26,360 nucleotides of DNA from Pseudomonadota bacterium (GCA_023430705.1 JAEYZJ010000085.1:1-26360), one strand, 5' to 3'. Counted from the first letter of the stretch, positions 8,455-15,896 are shown. Notes: a model not told the origin generated them from the letters alone. Made by a program: numbers and translations.

Positions 8455-10314
8455 ATGAGCCTGCCCGACGACCTGATTCTCTCGCCGGAAGACGAAGTCT
8501 CCATCCGCCAGCACCTGACCCTCGTGGCCCTCGGCAAGCGCCGGGCGGATCGCGTGATCGAGGTCGGCCGGCTGCTGGCGGTTCACTCGCGGCACTGGCT
8601 CGAGGACTACGAGATCGTCGTCTCCGGCCGTCGCATCGCCTATATCGGCCCGCGCGGCAGCTACCGGGGCGAGGTGAAGGAGCGCGTCAGCTATCCGGAC
8701 CTCGCGGCCGTGCCTGGCTTCGGCGAAGTGCACAAGCACATCGAATCCACCCACATCACGCCCGAGTACGAGGCAGCCCTCGTCATTCCGCGCGGCAACA
8801 CCTGGACCTGCGAGGCGAGCCACGAGTTCGCCAACGTCAACGGCGCCAGGAACCAGGAGTTCTGGCAGACCTCGCGGCTTGCCGGATCGCCGCTCAAGAT
8901 CTTCATCCAGCCCGGCTCCGCCGTGCCGCCCTCGGCCTGGGAGGAATCGGGTGGCTACTACGGCTACGAGGAGCAGGCCGACTTCCTGCAGCACGACATG
9001 GGCACCGTCAGCCTCGACGAGGTGATGGACTGGCCCGCGGTGTGGAACCCCGAGAACCCCGGCTACCTGCGCATGTGGGGCATGATCGGCGCCACCATCG
9101 AGAAGCGCGGCGTGGTCGAGGGGCACGGCTCCGGCCTGATCGACCCGCACGACCTTTCCGCCTTCGCCGCCGCCGGCATCTCGTCCGACCACGAGGTCTG
9201 GGCCTTCGAGGAGGCCTGGCAGCGGCTGAGCCACGGTATCTTCACCGAGCTTCGCCCGTTCTCCTATGACGTCATAATGCCCCAGCTGATCGAGCGGCTC
9301 GCCGACTGGCAGAACGTCGCCTTCACCACCGACGACCGCTCGGCCACCGAGACGCTGGAGAAGGGCGCTTCGGACTACAATGTCCGCCTCGCCATCCAGT
9401 ACGGCCTCGCGCCCGAGATCGCGATCCAGTGCGCGACCATCAATCCGGCCCGGCACATGCGCATCGACCAGTGGGTCGGCTCCATCGCGCCGGGACGCTT
9501 TGCCGATATCGTCCTGCTCGACGACGTGCAGACGCTCTCGATCCGGCATGTCTATGCCGACGGCCAGCTGATGTCGGAGGGCAAGCGCTTCATCGGCCCG
9601 CTGCCCAAGATCGAGTGGCCCGACTGGGCGCGAAAGACCATGAACATCGGCCGCAGCCTCGGCGCGGCCGACTTCGCCATCAAGGCGGCGCCCGGCCGCG
9701 ATACCATGGAGGCGGCCGTGCTGCGGCCCTTCCACCACAACGAGGAATTCTGGGTCCGCACCCTGCCGGTAAGCGATGGGGAGGTACAGCGCGACACCTC
9801 CCAGCTCATCACCAAGTGGGCGCTGGTCGACCGCTATCGCGGCGACGGGGCGGTGGCGAAGATGTTCTGGGCCGGCTGCGGGCCGGTCGACCCCGACACC
9901 GCGCTCTGCTCCTCGGTCGCCCATGACAGTCACAACGTCTGGTGCGTCGGCTCCTCCGACGAGGCCATGGCCCGGGCCGTCAACCGGCTCCAGGAGATCG
10001 ACGGCGGCTGGGTGCTGGTGCATCGCGGCGAAGTGGTCGCCGAGATGCGTTTCGAGGTCGGCGGGCTGATGACCGCCCGCCCGGCCGAGGACTACGACCG
10101 CGACATGCAGGCCTTCTACGCCGCCGCGGCCCGGGTCGAATGGATGTACCTCGCCGGCGGCGACAACCTCTGGAAGCCGGGCTTCCCCGAGCACCTGAAG
10201 TTCGCGACGCTCACCTGTTCGCCCTGGCGCTGGGTGCTGGTGGCGCCCAGCGAGGCCTGTCCGGAGGGCTTCGTCAACGTGCAGACCGGGGCGCAGCACC
10301 CGGTGGTGTGGTGA
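8455..10314 (+). CDS. Adenine deaminase-like amidohydrolase
   Basis: This gene encodes 619 residues. It is an amidohydrolase of the adenine deaminase family (adenine to hypoxanthine plus ammonia, purine salvage). The metal motif PGFGEVHKHIES gives H93 and H95; further blocks are ASHEFANVNG (H123), AGISSDHE (about 240-247), TDDRS (about 292-296) and CATINPARHMRI. The C-terminal domain with SVAHDSHNVWCVG is the Ade C-terminal domain. It differs from the common Ade consensus (PGFIDAHVHIES, ADPHEIANV) at several places, including Asp to Glu and ADPHE to EASHE, so it belongs to a divergent branch and the substrate is less sure than the fold. GGAAAG precedes the start. The nucleoside deoxyribosyltransferase that follows also suggests base salvage. 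Confidence 0.85.
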   Translation: MSLPDDLILSPEDEVSIRQHLTLVALGKRRADRVIEVGRLLAVHSRHWLEDYEIVVSGRRIAYIGPRGSYRGEVKERVSYPDLAAVPGFGEVHKHIESTHITPEYEAALVIPRGNTWTCEASHEFANVNGARNQEFWQTSRLAGSPLKIFIQPGSAVPPSAWEESGGYYGYEEQADFLQHDMGTVSLDEVMDWPAVWNPENPGYLRMWGMIGATIEKRGVVEGHGSGLIDPHDLSAFAAAGISSDHEVWAFEEAWQRLSHGIFTELRPFSYDVIMPQLIERLADWQNVAFTTDDRSATETLEKGASDYNVRLAIQYGLAPEIAIQCATINPARHMRIDQWVGSIAPGRFADIVLLDDVQTLSIRHVYADGQLMSEGKRFIGPLPKIEWPDWARKTMNIGRSLGAADFAIKAAPGRDTMEAAVLRPFHHNEEFWVRTLPVSDGEVQRDTSQLITKWALVDRYRGDGAVAKMFWAGCGPVDPDTALCSSVAHDSHNVWCVGSSDEAMARAVNRLQEIDGGWVLVHRGEVVAEMRFEVGGLMTARPAEDYDRDMQAFYAAAARVEWMYLAGGDNLWKPGFPEHLKFATLTCSPWRWVLVAPSEACPEGFVNVQTGAQHPVVW

Positions 10315-10677
10315 GCGGACGCGGCCGGACCGGCGCGGATGCCGCGGATTCACGTGAAACGCCCGCCCGGCCGGGGCCCTGGGCATGTCATCGGGCCGGT
10401 GCGCACGGGGGCAGCGTCCTCGCTCTCGACATCGATTTTTTCCGTCCCGCTCGTCGTTTCGATGAGCTGATCATAGGCCCCCTGGCGGGGGCGGGGACAG
10501 TTCGCCGAACTGGCCGCGAACCCGTTGAACTCATTGCGGATTTGTCCCGCCCCGCGCGCTGGACTGAGTGCGACGACGCCCCCGACGAAGGCGGGCCGGC
10601 AGGCATTTGCCCAGAAAGCGCCACAGGTTTGCCACAGACGTGAACGGATCCTGTCAGGTGTTCATGGAGCTCCCCGC
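10315..10677. other. 363-bp spacer with parS-like site, hairpin and LexA-like repeat, no gene
   Basis: No ORF here looks like a real gene. It holds the parS-like site (10346-10361), a GCCCCC/GGGGGC hairpin (10477-10492), a perfect 15-bp palindrome CAGTTCGCCGAACTG (10498-10512) and a GAAC-N7-GAAC repeat (10507-10521). It ends with the Shine-Dalgarno GGAGC before the gene at 10678. Confidence 0.6.
10346..10361 (-). promoter_or_regulatory. parS-like ParB-binding site, copy 1
   Basis: Read on the minus strand, this is CGTTTCACGTGAATCC, matching 12-13 of the 16 positions of the bacterial parS consensus TGTTTCACGTGAAACA, with the central TTTCACGTGAA intact. A 17-bp block (10347-10363) recurs identically at 20156-20172. 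The site is intergenic. Confidence 0.55.
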
Positions 10678-11247
10678 ATGCCCAAATCCGTCTACCTCGC
10701 CGGCCCTGAGGTGTTCCTCAGGAACGCCCGCGAGATCCTCGATCTGAAGATCGCGCTGACCCGGGAGGCGGGGCTCGTCCCCATCGCGCCCGGCGACCTC
10801 GAGATCCCCGAGTTCGAGAGCAAGCGCGAACTGGGGCTCGCCATCAGCGCCATCGACGAGAAGCTGATGAACGCGGCGGACGCGATCATCGCCAACCTCA
10901 CCCCGTTCCGGGGCATCGCCGCCGACACCGGCACCTGCTTCGAGCTCGGCTACATGTGCGCCCAGGGCAAGCCCGCCTTCGCCTACACCAACGTCAAGGC
11001 GGACCACGGCGAGCGGACGCGCGCCTTCTTCGGGGGCGAGTGGTACGCCGACGAGGCGGGCATGCCGCGCGGTCCCGACCACATGATGATCGAGGACCTC
11101 GGCTTCGTGGACAACCTGATGATGCATGGCGGCGTCGTGAACCGCGGCGGCGAGGTCGTCGTCGGCGACGCCCCGGCGGGCGAGGAACTGACCGACATGA
11201 CGGCCTTCAGGCGCGTGCTGGCAGTGGCGGCGCGCGCCCTCGGGTGA
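10678..11247 (+). CDS. Nucleoside 2-deoxyribosyltransferase
   Basis: This gene encodes 189 residues from ATG at 10678, chosen for the Shine-Dalgarno GGAGC and because the family begins right there with YLAGPEVF. The enzyme moves deoxyribose between nucleobases, or hydrolyses the nucleoside. Family features are the N-terminal YLAGPEVF, the ADAIIANLTPFRG block (about 67-79) and D-TGTCFELGYM with the likely nucleophile E89. It follows the adenine deaminase-like gene on the same strand, and a purine salvage role is reasonable, but 363 bp separate them and co-transcription is doubtful. Twelve bases after its stop the first copy of the palindromic repeat begins. Confidence 0.9.
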   Translation: MPKSVYLAGPEVFLRNAREILDLKIALTREAGLVPIAPGDLEIPEFESKRELGLAISAIDEKLMNAADAIIANLTPFRGIAADTGTCFELGYMCAQGKPAFAYTNVKADHGERTRAFFGGEWYADEAGMPRGPDHMMIEDLGFVDNLMMHGGVVNRGGEVVVGDAPAGEELTDMTAFRRVLAVAARALG

Positions 11248-11258
11248 TGTGGCGGAGG

Positions 11259-11324
11259 CGCCACCGCATGGGTCCCCGGGTCTTCGCCCGGGGATGACGG
11301 TGAGGGGGGCTGGTCCGGTGCGGA
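11259..11324 (+). repeat. Palindromic repeat, copy A (66 bp)
   Basis: This copy is identical at 63 of 66 positions to copy B (11718-11783). Its core is an 8-bp perfect stem, TCCCCGGG (11273-11280) and CCCGGGGA (11287-11294), with loop TCTTCG. The flanks are asymmetric (GGG before, TGACGG after), which gives the repeat a direction. It forms an inverted pair with copy C. Confidence 0.9.
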
Positions 11325-11372
11325 GGCGCGGGTACGTGTAGGCGGCATGTGCACCGACAGTGCAAATCGAAC

Positions 11373-11410
11373 GCCGTCATCCCCGGGCTTGACCCGGGGA
11401 CCCACACGAT
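11373..11410 (-). repeat. Palindromic repeat, copy C (inverted, 38 bp)
   Basis: This copy has the same stem (TCCCCGGG 11380-11387, CCCGGGGA 11393-11400) and the same asymmetric flanks as copy A, but in opposite orientation and with loop CTTGA. A and C together form a REPIN-like inverted doublet separated by 48 bp. Copy C ends 13 bp before the ATG of the GIY-YIG gene. The gene's reading frame is open right through it (spelling VIPGLDPGTH). Confidence 0.88.
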
Positions 11411-11423
11411 CTTTCCTCTGCGC

Positions 11424-11717
11424 ATGGGCGGCTGGGTCTACATGCTCGCGAGCAGGCGCAACGGAACGCTCTATATCGGGGTGACCAGCAACCTCGTGCA
11501 GCGGGTCTGGCAGCATCGGGAAGGAGTGGTGCCCGGCTTCACGCGCGACCACGACGTGAAGCTGCTGGTCTGGTTCGAGGAGCACGGCCGCATCGAGGGC
11601 GCCATCCAGCGCGAGCACACCATGAAGCACTGGAAACGTGCGTGGAAGATCGACCTGATCGTTGCGGCCAATCCGGAGTGGCGTGACCTCTGGGACGACA
11701 TCAACCAGCCGGTGTGA
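11424..11717 (+). CDS. Small GIY-YIG domain nuclease-like protein framed by palindromic repeats
   Basis: This gene encodes 97 residues, essentially a bare GIY-YIG domain. It has WVYML (first motif, Y6), LYIGVTSNL (second motif, Y17-I18-G19), R27 and H31 in VWQHREG, and the metal-binding glutamate E64 in AIQREHTMKHW, followed by the usual KK/NPEW end, so catalysis looks intact. No extra DNA-binding domain is present. There is no Shine-Dalgarno. ATG at 11424 is chosen because the domain begins there, though the frame is open to 11349 through repeat copy C. Copy B begins at the very next base after the stop codon, so gene and repeats behave as one unit. Proteins of this kind are usually annotated only as GIY-YIG nucleases; the role is unknown. 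Confidence 0.88.
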   Translation: MGGWVYMLASRRNGTLYIGVTSNLVQRVWQHREGVVPGFTRDHDVKLLVWFEEHGRIEGAIQREHTMKHWKRAWKIDLIVAANPEWRDLWDDINQPV

Positions 11718-11783
11718 CGCCATCGCATGGGTCCCCGGGTCTTCGCCCGGGGATGACGGTGGAGGGGGCTGGTCCGGTGCGGA
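11718..11783 (+). repeat. Palindromic repeat, copy B (66 bp)
   Basis: This is a direct copy of A with three differences, starting exactly after the GIY-YIG stop codon. Its stem is TCCCCGGG (11732-11739) and CCCGGGGA (11746-11753) with loop TCTTCG. It lies 16 bp from the end of the convergent fabB gene and could also act as its transcription stop. Confidence 0.9.
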
Positions 11784-11799
11784 ACCGGGGCCCCGGCGC

Positions 11800-13023
11800 T
11801 TATGCGTCGGGGTGCTTGAACACCAGGGTGGCGTTGGTGCCGCCGAAGCCGAAGCTGTTGGACAGCGCGATGCCGATGTCGACGTTGTCGCGGCGCTGGC
11901 GCAGGATCGGCATGTCGGCGAAGGCCGGGTCCAGTTCCTCGATGTTGGCGCTCTCGCACAGGAACCGGTTCTGCATCATCAGGATGCAGTAGATCGACTC
12001 CTGCACGCCCGTCGCGCCCAGCGAGTGGCCGGTGAGCGACTTGGTGGCCGAGATCGGCGGGCAGTCCTCGCCCGACCCGAACACTTCGCGCACCGCTTCC
12101 ATTTCCTTGAGGTCGCCGACCGGGGTCGAGGTGGCGTGCGGGTTGATGTAGTCGACCTTGCCCTTCACCGTCTCGAGCGCCTGCCGCATGCAGCGCACGG
12201 CGCCTTCGCCCGAGGGCGCGACCATGTCGTAGCCGTCCGAGGTCGCGCCATAGCCGACGAGCTCGGCATAGATGGTCGCGCCGCGCGCCTTGGCGTGCTC
12301 CAGTTCCTCGAGCACGAGGACACCGGCGCCGCCGGCGATGACGAAGCCGTCGCGCCTGGAATCATAGGCGCGCGAGGCCTTCTCGGGCGTCGCGTTGAAG
12401 TCGGTCGACATCGCGCCCATGGCGTCGAAGAGGTTGCTCAGCGACCAGTCGAGGTCCTCGTGGCCGCCGGCGAAGACGATGTCCTGCTTGCCCCACTGGA
12501 TCTGCTCCATGCCGGCGCCGATGCAGTGCTTGGACGTCGCGCAGGCCGAGCTGATCGTGTAGTTGACGCCCTTGATGCCGAAGGGCGTGGCGAGCGTCGC
12601 CGAGGCGGTGGAGCTCATCGCCTTGGGTACGGCCAGCGGCCCGATGCGCTTGGGGCCCTTTTCGCGCGTGATGTCGGCGGCGTCGACCACGGTGCGGGTC
12701 GAGGGGCCGCCCGAGCCCATGATGATGCCGGTGCGCGGGTTCTGGATGTCGCTCTCTTCGAGGCCGGCGTTCGCAATGGCCTCCTGCATGGCGATGTAGT
12801 TCCACGCCGCGCCCTTGCCCATGAAGCGGGTGGTGCGGCGGTCCAGCACCTCGAACGGGTCGAGTTTGGGGGCGCCGTGCACCTGGCAGCGGAAGTTGAG
12901 GTCCGCGTAGTCCTGGGCGAAGACGATGCCGGGCTTCGCCTCCTTGAGGCTGACCAGCACCTCGTCGAGATTATTGCCGATCGAGGAAACGATCCCCATT
13001 CCGGTTACGACGACACGTCTCAT
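11800..13023 (-). CDS. fabB: 3-oxoacyl-[ACP] synthase I (KAS I)
   Basis: This gene encodes 407 residues, normal for FabB. It condenses malonyl-ACP with acyl-ACP and elongates the cis-3-decenoyl product of FabA, so unsaturated fatty acids can be made without oxygen. The catalytic triad is complete: C161 (SSACATS), H296 (NPHATSTPVGD) and H333 (SLTGHSLGATG), with K328 before it. The glycine-rich end NSFGFGGTNATLVF is present. It is translated 24 bp after fabA with the Shine-Dalgarno GAGGAT. fabI often follows in Rhizobiales; here a repeat and the GIY-YIG gene follow instead. Confidence 0.97.
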   Translation of the reverse strand: MRRVVVTGMGIVSSIGNNLDEVLVSLKEAKPGIVFAQDYADLNFRCQVHGAPKLDPFEVLDRRTTRFMGKGAAWNYIAMQEAIANAGLEESDIQNPRTGIIMGSGGPSTRTVVDAADITREKGPKRIGPLAVPKAMSSTASATLATPFGIKGVNYTISSACATSKHCIGAGMEQIQWGKQDIVFAGGHEDLDWSLSNLFDAMGAMSTDFNATPEKASRAYDSRRDGFVIAGGAGVLVLEELEHAKARGATIYAELVGYGATSDGYDMVAPSGEGAVRCMRQALETVKGKVDYINPHATSTPVGDLKEMEAVREVFGSGEDCPPISATKSLTGHSLGATGVQESIYCILMMQNRFLCESANIEELDPAFADMPILRQRRDNVDIGIALSNSFGFGGTNATLVFKHPDA

Positions 13024-13047
13024 ATCAGGTATCCTCAGGCAGTCCGG

Positions 13048-13551
13048 TCAGGTGAAGAGCCCGACGCGCAGGCCGGCCATCTCATATATAATCTGGCCGT
13101 CGGCTTTTACCCAGCCGTCTGCGATGCCAAGCACCAGCTTGGACTTCATCACGCGCTTGATGTCGATGCCGTACTCGACGAGCTTCACGTCGTTGGTGAT
13201 CTGGCCGGAGAACTTCACCTCGCCGCAGCCGAGCGCCCGGCCCTTGCCCGGCGACCCGTCCCAGCACAGGTAAAAGCCCAGCATCTGCCAGACCGCGTCG
13301 ACGCCGAGGCAGCCCGGCATCACCGGGTCGCCGATGAAGTGGCACTGGAAGAACCACAGGTCCGGATTGACGTCGAGTTCGGCGCGCACCAGGCCCTTGC
13401 CGTGCGCCCCGCCCTCGCGGCTGATCTCGGTGATGCGGTTGAACATCAGCATCGGCGGGGCCGGAAGCTGCGCATAGCCCGCGCCGAACAGCTCGCCCTT
13501 GCCGCTCTGGATCAGCTCGTCATAGCCGTAGGCGTTCTTCCGATCCGTCAT
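13048..13551 (-). CDS. fabA: 3-hydroxydecanoyl-[ACP] dehydratase/isomerase
   Basis: This gene encodes 167 residues, close to E. coli FabA (172). FabA dehydrates 3-hydroxydecanoyl-ACP and isomerises the product to the cis-3 form, the branch point to unsaturated fatty acids. The active-site histidine H71 is in QCHFIGDPVMPGCLG and D85 in GVDAVWQ. It is the first gene of a fabA-fabB operon with a sigma-70-type promoter upstream. There is no clear Shine-Dalgarno before the ATG. It is divergent from irr, as in many Hyphomicrobiales. Confidence 0.97.
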   Translation of the reverse strand: MTDRKNAYGYDELIQSGKGELFGAGYAQLPAPPMLMFNRITEISREGGAHGKGLVRAELDVNPDLWFFQCHFIGDPVMPGCLGVDAVWQMLGFYLCWDGSPGKGRALGCGEVKFSGQITNDVKLVEYGIDIKRVMKSKLVLGIADGWVKADGQIIYEMAGLRVGLFT

Positions 13552-13586
13552 TGGCAGGTGCTCACTCCGTCTGTCATTGGGGTCCG

Positions 13587-13615
13587 TTACTAGAGAGGGT
13601 GCGACAGGGGGTCAA
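13587..13615 (-). promoter_or_regulatory. Predicted sigma-70-type promoter of fabA-fabB
   Basis: On the minus strand, TTGACC (13615-13610), 17 bases, then TAGTAA (13592-13587). The start would be near 13580, about 29 nt before the fabA ATG. It is back to back with the predicted irr promoter. Confidence 0.5.
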
Positions 13616-13664
13616 GCGGCGCCGGTGCCACGAGGCCGTGACCGGAGCCGCGACGGCGCGGCGC

Positions 13665-13693
13665 TTGTGCGTCAGGCACCCCAAAGTTATAAG
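13665..13693 (+). promoter_or_regulatory. Predicted sigma-70-type promoter of irr
   Basis: TTGTGC (13665-13670), 17 bases, then TATAAG (13688-13693). The start would be near 13700, leaving a leader of about 30 nt with AGGGGA as Shine-Dalgarno. I did not recognise an iron-control element in the spacer. Confidence 0.5.
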
Positions 13694-13729
13694 CTGTCCA
13701 CTTCACAGGGCCTGCCGCCAGGGGACCAG

Positions 13730-14176
13730 ATGATCGACCGCAGCCTGCATAGCCGCCCCCTTCCGTCGCGTCGCCCCTGCCTCACCGCCGTGCTGCGCAT
13801 GGCCGGCCTGCGGCCGACCCGGCAGCGCGTGGCGCTCGCCGAGCTGCTGTTCGGCGGCCATCACCGCCATGTCAGCGCCGAGCAGCTGCATGCCGAGGCG
13901 AGCCTCGCCAAGGTGAATGTCTCGCTCGCGACAATCTACAACAGCCTGCATCAGTTCCGCGAAGCCGGCCTGCTGCGCGAAGTGGCGATCGACGCCTCGC
14001 GCTCCTACTTCGATACCGACACCTCGGACCACCATCACTTCTACCTCGAGGACGAGCAGCGGGTGATCGACATCCCGTCCTCCTCGATCGTGATCCAGAA
14101 CCTGCCCGCGCCGCCGCAGGGCATGGACATCACCCATGTCGACGTGGTCGTGCGGGTGAAGCGGAGCCGCAGCTAG
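13730..14176 (+). CDS. irr: Irr, iron response regulator of the Fur family
   Basis: This gene encodes 148 residues from ATG at 13730, after the Shine-Dalgarno AGGGGA. Irr controls heme synthesis and iron genes in Rhizobiales, and its stability and activity respond to heme. The winged-helix part shows AGLRPTRQRVALAELLF and SLATIYNSLHQFREAGLLRE. The three-histidine motif in TSDHHHFYLED is the heme and metal region, and the end VDVVVRVKR is typical. The N-terminal GCWP heme regulatory motif of Bradyrhizobium Irr is absent, as in most other rhizobial Irr proteins. It is divergent from fabA, which supports the assignment. Confidence 0.93.
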   Translation: MIDRSLHSRPLPSRRPCLTAVLRMAGLRPTRQRVALAELLFGGHHRHVSAEQLHAEASLAKVNVSLATIYNSLHQFREAGLLREVAIDASRSYFDTDTSDHHHFYLEDEQRVIDIPSSSIVIQNLPAPPQGMDITHVDVVVRVKRSRS

Positions 14177-14214
14177 CCGCGAACCGGCCGCAGACCGGCC
14201 GCCGCCGGCGCGGC

Positions 14215-14802
14215 TCAGTCGAACTGCTCGCCCTTGTAGACGCCCCAAAGCTCGTCCTGCTTCAGCCAGCCGTCGAAGCTCTGCGGCCCGCCGTTGACCG
14301 GCTGGGTGGTGGCGACGACGCGGCACCAGGTGCCGGTGCATTCGCGGATGTCGACGCGGAAATTGGGGGTGAGCCAGGCCCGCACGGCGGCGCTCTCGTC
14401 GGCCGAGCGCAGCAGCGCGACCTGCTCGTCCGGCGCCTTCCACGGCGCCACCAGCCCGGCCCGCTTGCCGACGAGGAGGTTCTGGTGCAGCCAGCCTTCC
14501 GAGCCGTCGACGTCGCGGATCTTCCGCCAGGTGTCGAACTCCTGGATGATCTCGACCGGCGTGCCGGCCTTCACGTAGACCCAGGCCACGTCATATCTCG
14601 TGCCCGGCCCGACCCGCACGTTGATGGGGGTCGAGCGCGTCGAGACGAATCGCGGCAGCGGCAGGCCGCTGGGGCCTTCCGCCGCGAGGGCGGCAGGGGC
14701 GGGGAGCGCGACGAGGCCGGCGAGGACGGCGCCGAGAATCGCGCCGATTCGCCACCCGGTAGAGCGCCTCGAAAGGAGCAGGGAGCTGACTGTGCCGAAC
14801 AT
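14215..14802 (-). CDS. Secreted SH3-like domain protein
   Basis: This gene encodes 195 residues from ATG at 14802; a TTG at 14841 would add 13 residues. A signal peptide with hydrophobic stretch (about 17-41, cut after LA-A) precedes two bacterial SH3-like domains. The first covers about 58-115 (TPINVRVGPGTRYDVAWVYVKAGTPVE is cut short here as STPINVRVGPGTRYD). The second covers about 125-190, with ECTGTWCRVV and WLKQDELWGVY. Such domains in exported proteins usually bind cell-wall or other periplasmic ligands; this group was once wrongly labelled aspartyl-tRNA synthetase. It is convergent with irr and divergent from the dehydrogenase at 14874. The precise role is unknown. Confidence 0.85.
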   Translation of the reverse strand: MFGTVSSLLLSRRSTGWRIGAILGAVLAGLVALPAPAALAAEGPSGLPLPRFVSTRSTPINVRVGPGTRYDVAWVYVKAGTPVEIIQEFDTWRKIRDVDGSEGWLHQNLLVGKRAGLVAPWKAPDEQVALLRSADESAAVRAWLTPNFRVDIRECTGTWCRVVATTQPVNGGPQSFDGWLKQDELWGVYKGEQFD

Positions 14803-14873
14803 GACTTTGCAGGGGTGTGCTTTTTCCCTATCACTAGGCAAAAGACCTTAATGGTCGCTGAAAGGCACCACAC

Positions 14874-15890
14874 TTGACCCTCAGCCGACCCCGGATATTC
14901 CTCACCCGGCGCCTGCCCGAGCAGATCGAGGCGCGCATGGCGACGCTGTTCGATGTGGACTGCAAGCCCGTCGACGGCATGCTCAGCACCGACGCCATCA
15001 TCGCCGGCGCCGAGGGCCGCGACGTGCTCGTCACCTCGATCAACGACCCGATCGACGCCGGCCTGATCGCGCGCCTGCCGCGCTCGGTGCGGCTGATCGC
15101 CCAGTTCGGCAATGGCTACGACAACATCGACATCGAGGCGGCCTACGCGGCCGGGCTGACCGTCACCAACACGCCCTCGGTGCTGACCGACGACACCGCC
15201 GACATGGCGGTGATGCTGATGCTGGCGCTGCCGCGCCGCCTCGTCGAAGGCGCGGGCGTGCTGCCCGCCACGGGGGAATGGCCGGGCTGGTCGCCGACCT
15301 GGATGCTCGGGCGTCGCCTCAAGGGCAAGGCGCTCGGCATCGTCGGCATGGGCCGGATCGGCACCGCCGTCGCGACCCGGGCCCGCAGCTTCGGCCTCGC
15401 CATCCACTATTTCTCGCGCCAGCGCCGGCCGCCGCAGGTCGAGGAGGCGCTGGGCGCGATCTACTGGGACTCGCTCGACGACATGCTCGGCGCGGTGGAT
15501 ATCGTCTCGCTCCACACGCCGCTGACGCGCGCCACCCAGCACATCCTCAGCGCCGAGCGGCTGGCCCGCATGCGGCAGGACGCCTGGGTGGTGAACGTGT
15601 CGCGCTCCGAACTGCTCGACGAGGCGGCGCTCATCGCCGAGATCGAGAAGGGGCACCTGTCGGGCGCCGCGCTCGACGTGTTCGACAACCGCCACGGCGT
15701 CGATCCGCGCCTGCTGCAGCTCGCGCGCGACAACCGCGTCGTGCTCACCGCCCACATGGCTTCGGCGACGCTGGAGGCCCGGCTCGAGATGGGCGAGACG
15801 GTGATCGTCAACATCCGTGCCTTCGTCGACGGCCACCAGCCGCCGCACCGCGTGCTCCCCGAGGGGCCGGCCAAGCTGGCGCGCGGCTAG
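14874..15890 (+). CDS. D-2-hydroxyacid dehydrogenase (glyoxylate/hydroxypyruvate reductase-like), altered triad
   Basis: This gene encodes 338 residues from TTG at 14874, with GAAAGG upstream; no ATG fits. The NAD(P)-binding fold is clear: VGMGRIGTAVATRARSFG (about 158-174) and SLHTPLT. The catalytic Arg is R244 (NVSRSELLDE) and the catalytic His is H294 (LTAHMASAT). The usual third residue, the Glu of the VFxxEP motif, is not there: the protein reads VFDNRHGVDP, so Arg273 and His274 stand in place of Glu-Pro. The C-terminal DGHQPPHRVLPEG resembles rhizobial glyoxylate/hydroxypyruvate reductases. The reaction cannot be fixed from sequence, and activity may be changed. Confidence 0.85.
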   Translation: MTLSRPRIFLTRRLPEQIEARMATLFDVDCKPVDGMLSTDAIIAGAEGRDVLVTSINDPIDAGLIARLPRSVRLIAQFGNGYDNIDIEAAYAAGLTVTNTPSVLTDDTADMAVMLMLALPRRLVEGAGVLPATGEWPGWSPTWMLGRRLKGKALGIVGMGRIGTAVATRARSFGLAIHYFSRQRRPPQVEEALGAIYWDSLDDMLGAVDIVSLHTPLTRATQHILSAERLARMRQDAWVVNVSRSELLDEAALIAEIEKGHLSGAALDVFDNRHGVDPRLLQLARDNRVVLTAHMASATLEARLEMGETVIVNIRAFVDGHQPPHRVLPEGPAKLARG

Positions 15891-15896
15891 CTTCGC

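Noticed and set aside
7039..10386. 1115-codon minus-strand ORF
   Set aside because: It is antisense to hemW and the adenine deaminase-like gene, both with clear motifs. Long antisense frames are common in GC-rich DNA, and its Arg/Gly/Val/Asp-heavy translation has no domain.
11785..11796. Perfect palindrome CCGGGGCCCCGG next to repeat copy B
   Set aside because: It has no loop and simple GC composition. It is not repeated beside copy A, so there is no evidence that it belongs to the repeat.
11662..13593. 643-codon plus-strand ORF
   Set aside because: It is antisense to fabB and fabA, which are certain.
13552..13729. Search for an iron-control element or DnaA boxes between fabA and irr
   Set aside because: Only partial matches such as CTGTCCACT; none convincing.
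14842..14854. Short inverted repeat GACC-N5-GGTC before the dehydrogenase gene
   Set aside because: Four-base arms are too short to support an operator.
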